From an uncultured Lachnospiraceae bacterium (GTDB taxonomy: Bacteria; Bacillota; Clostridia; Lachnospirales; Lachnospiraceae), in NCBI GenBank assembly GCA_910587955.1, contig CAJUNN010000075.1, positions 1-5,641 of the forward strand: 5,641 bases of DNA, written 5' to 3'. Below the pieces are notes generated by a model. The model saw only the letters and a list, made by a program, of their open reading frames with translations, did no database searches and had not been told where the DNA came from. Within the stretch, counting starts at the first letter, position 1. Every line of letters begins with the position of its first letter. Made by a program: the position numbers and the translations under genes. Below, one piece after another: positions 4,868 to 5,641 of the stretch.

Positions 4868-5641
4868 TTATCTCTCATGTCCATCATACACTTCAATAGC
4901 ACTTTGAAGATTTAAAATTAAATATCCTATCTGCATTTTCTTTATGTTATCAAAGTGGGATTGGTCTATTTTTTCTACTTCCTCTTTCAATGCCACAACT
5001 TTATCATACTCAAGTTTTAATGCATCTCCCATAGAAGTCTGGACATATAATCCCAATATACATCCTCTAAAAGCATGTATATCATAAGACATAGATTTAC
5101 TAATCTTTTCTACTAACTGAAATATTTCAAATTGTGCCAAAAAACCGTCTGTATTACTGATTTCCATTCTATTCTTCCTTACATAATCATGTAAACTTTC
5201 TGCCCAGCTATCTTCCTTTTCCAGATAAGATTCCATTGTATCTGAAAGATGTATTTGAAATTGTTGATCTATTTCATTTTGGATATCTGCCAAAATCTCT
5301 TTACACCGCTCCCTTTTTTCACCTTCTTTTAACATGCTATACTCTACACCAATATTCACACGTTTCTTTAAATTTTTAACACTATTTTTCATGGCGATAA
5401 GCATATCGCTAACAATCTTATTTGAAAAACCCGCATACTCCAACTCTATAAATAACCCAATTATTCTTGGATATTCCTTTATCTCATATTTATCCTGATT
5501 CAAAGCCTCAATTATTCTTTTTATTTTTTCTGCTACAGTATTATCATCCGACACATACCATCCTGATTCTAAATCTCTAAGGACATCTACCTCTTCCTCT
5601 CTTTTCTTTATATATTCATCCTCATACACCTCTAGCAAGAT
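4868..5641 (-). CDS. C-terminal part of an AT-rich unrecognised protein (partial)
   Basis: The frame is open to the right edge, so the start lies outside; about 257 residues are seen. The sequence is charged, rich in Lys and Glu, and looks almost wholly helical, with no signal peptide or transmembrane segment. Notable stretches are YPRIIGLFIELEYAGFS, MLIAMKNSVKNLKKRV, CKEILADIQNEIDQQF and a likely coiled-coil end (KVVALKEEVEKIDQSHFDNI) before the C-terminus YDGHER. I cannot assign a family. A helical C-terminal region behind an N-terminal enzyme domain, such as a P-loop NTPase, is a guess from style alone. Base composition is far more AT-rich than the genes at 315-4595, which marks it as cargo or host DNA of another origin. 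The terminator at 4663-4702 ends its transcript. Confidence 0.75.
   Translation of the reverse strand: MLLEVYEDEYIKKREEEVDVLRDLESGWYVSDDNTVAEKIKRIIEALNQDKYEIKEYPRIIGLFIELEYAGFSNKIVSDMLIAMKNSVKNLKKRVNIGVEYSMLKEGEKRERCKEILADIQNEIDQQFQIHLSDTMESYLEKEDSWAESLHDYVRKNRMEISNTDGFLAQFEIFQLVEKISKSMSYDIHAFRGCILGLYVQTSMGDALKLEYDKVVALKEEVEKIDQSHFDNIKKMQIGYLILNLQSAIEVYDGHER

Overview
The window looks like one end of an integrated mobile element in a Firmicute, most likely a gut-type Clostridia (Lachnospiraceae or Oscillospiraceae-like). The basis is a set of protein types that travel together on such elements, strong AGGAGG-type ribosome binding sites, and a Clostridia-like tRNA-Asn. No taxonomic marker gene is present, so this is inference. 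All genes I can support are read on the minus strand, from right to left.

Left edge (1-300): the 3' part of a tRNA-Asn(GUU) gene. It matches tRNA-Asn from the D-loop on but loses it at about position 54/55, where its D-stem and acceptor 5' strand should be. This is what an integration junction looks like. AT-rich DNA follows, with a possible small ORF (123-296) whose ribosome binding site sits directly behind the recombinase stop codon.

Core (300-4600, visibly GC-richer): a large serine recombinase (315-1928), preceded by two very small ORFs that overlap or abut each other and the recombinase (1933-2097 and 2094-2276). Upstream is a truncated primase-like CHC2/DUF3991-type gene (2580-3080) with a decayed 300-base tail. 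Next come a replication-initiator-like protein with a C-terminal DUF6017 domain (3154-4041) and an unrecognised 174-residue protein (4071-4595). The initiator gene carries ten in-phase 15-bp repeats in its linker, an arrangement known for origins inside the rep genes of RepA_N plasmids.

Right part (4600-5641): two stem-loops with U-tracts on the minus strand, a possible promoter overlapping the first, a short open frame that may be a gene remnant, and the C-terminal part of a strikingly AT-rich, unrecognised helical protein that runs off the window. The last gene looks like cargo of different origin from the element's core.

Working picture: the 174-aa gene, the initiator and the primase-like gene form a replication module. 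The small ORFs and recombinase form an excision/integration module with its own promoter (TTGCCG-17 bp-TATAAT) and a stem-loop that partly covers the recombinase ribosome binding site. The recombinase lies at the element end and reads toward the presumed attachment site at the tRNA.
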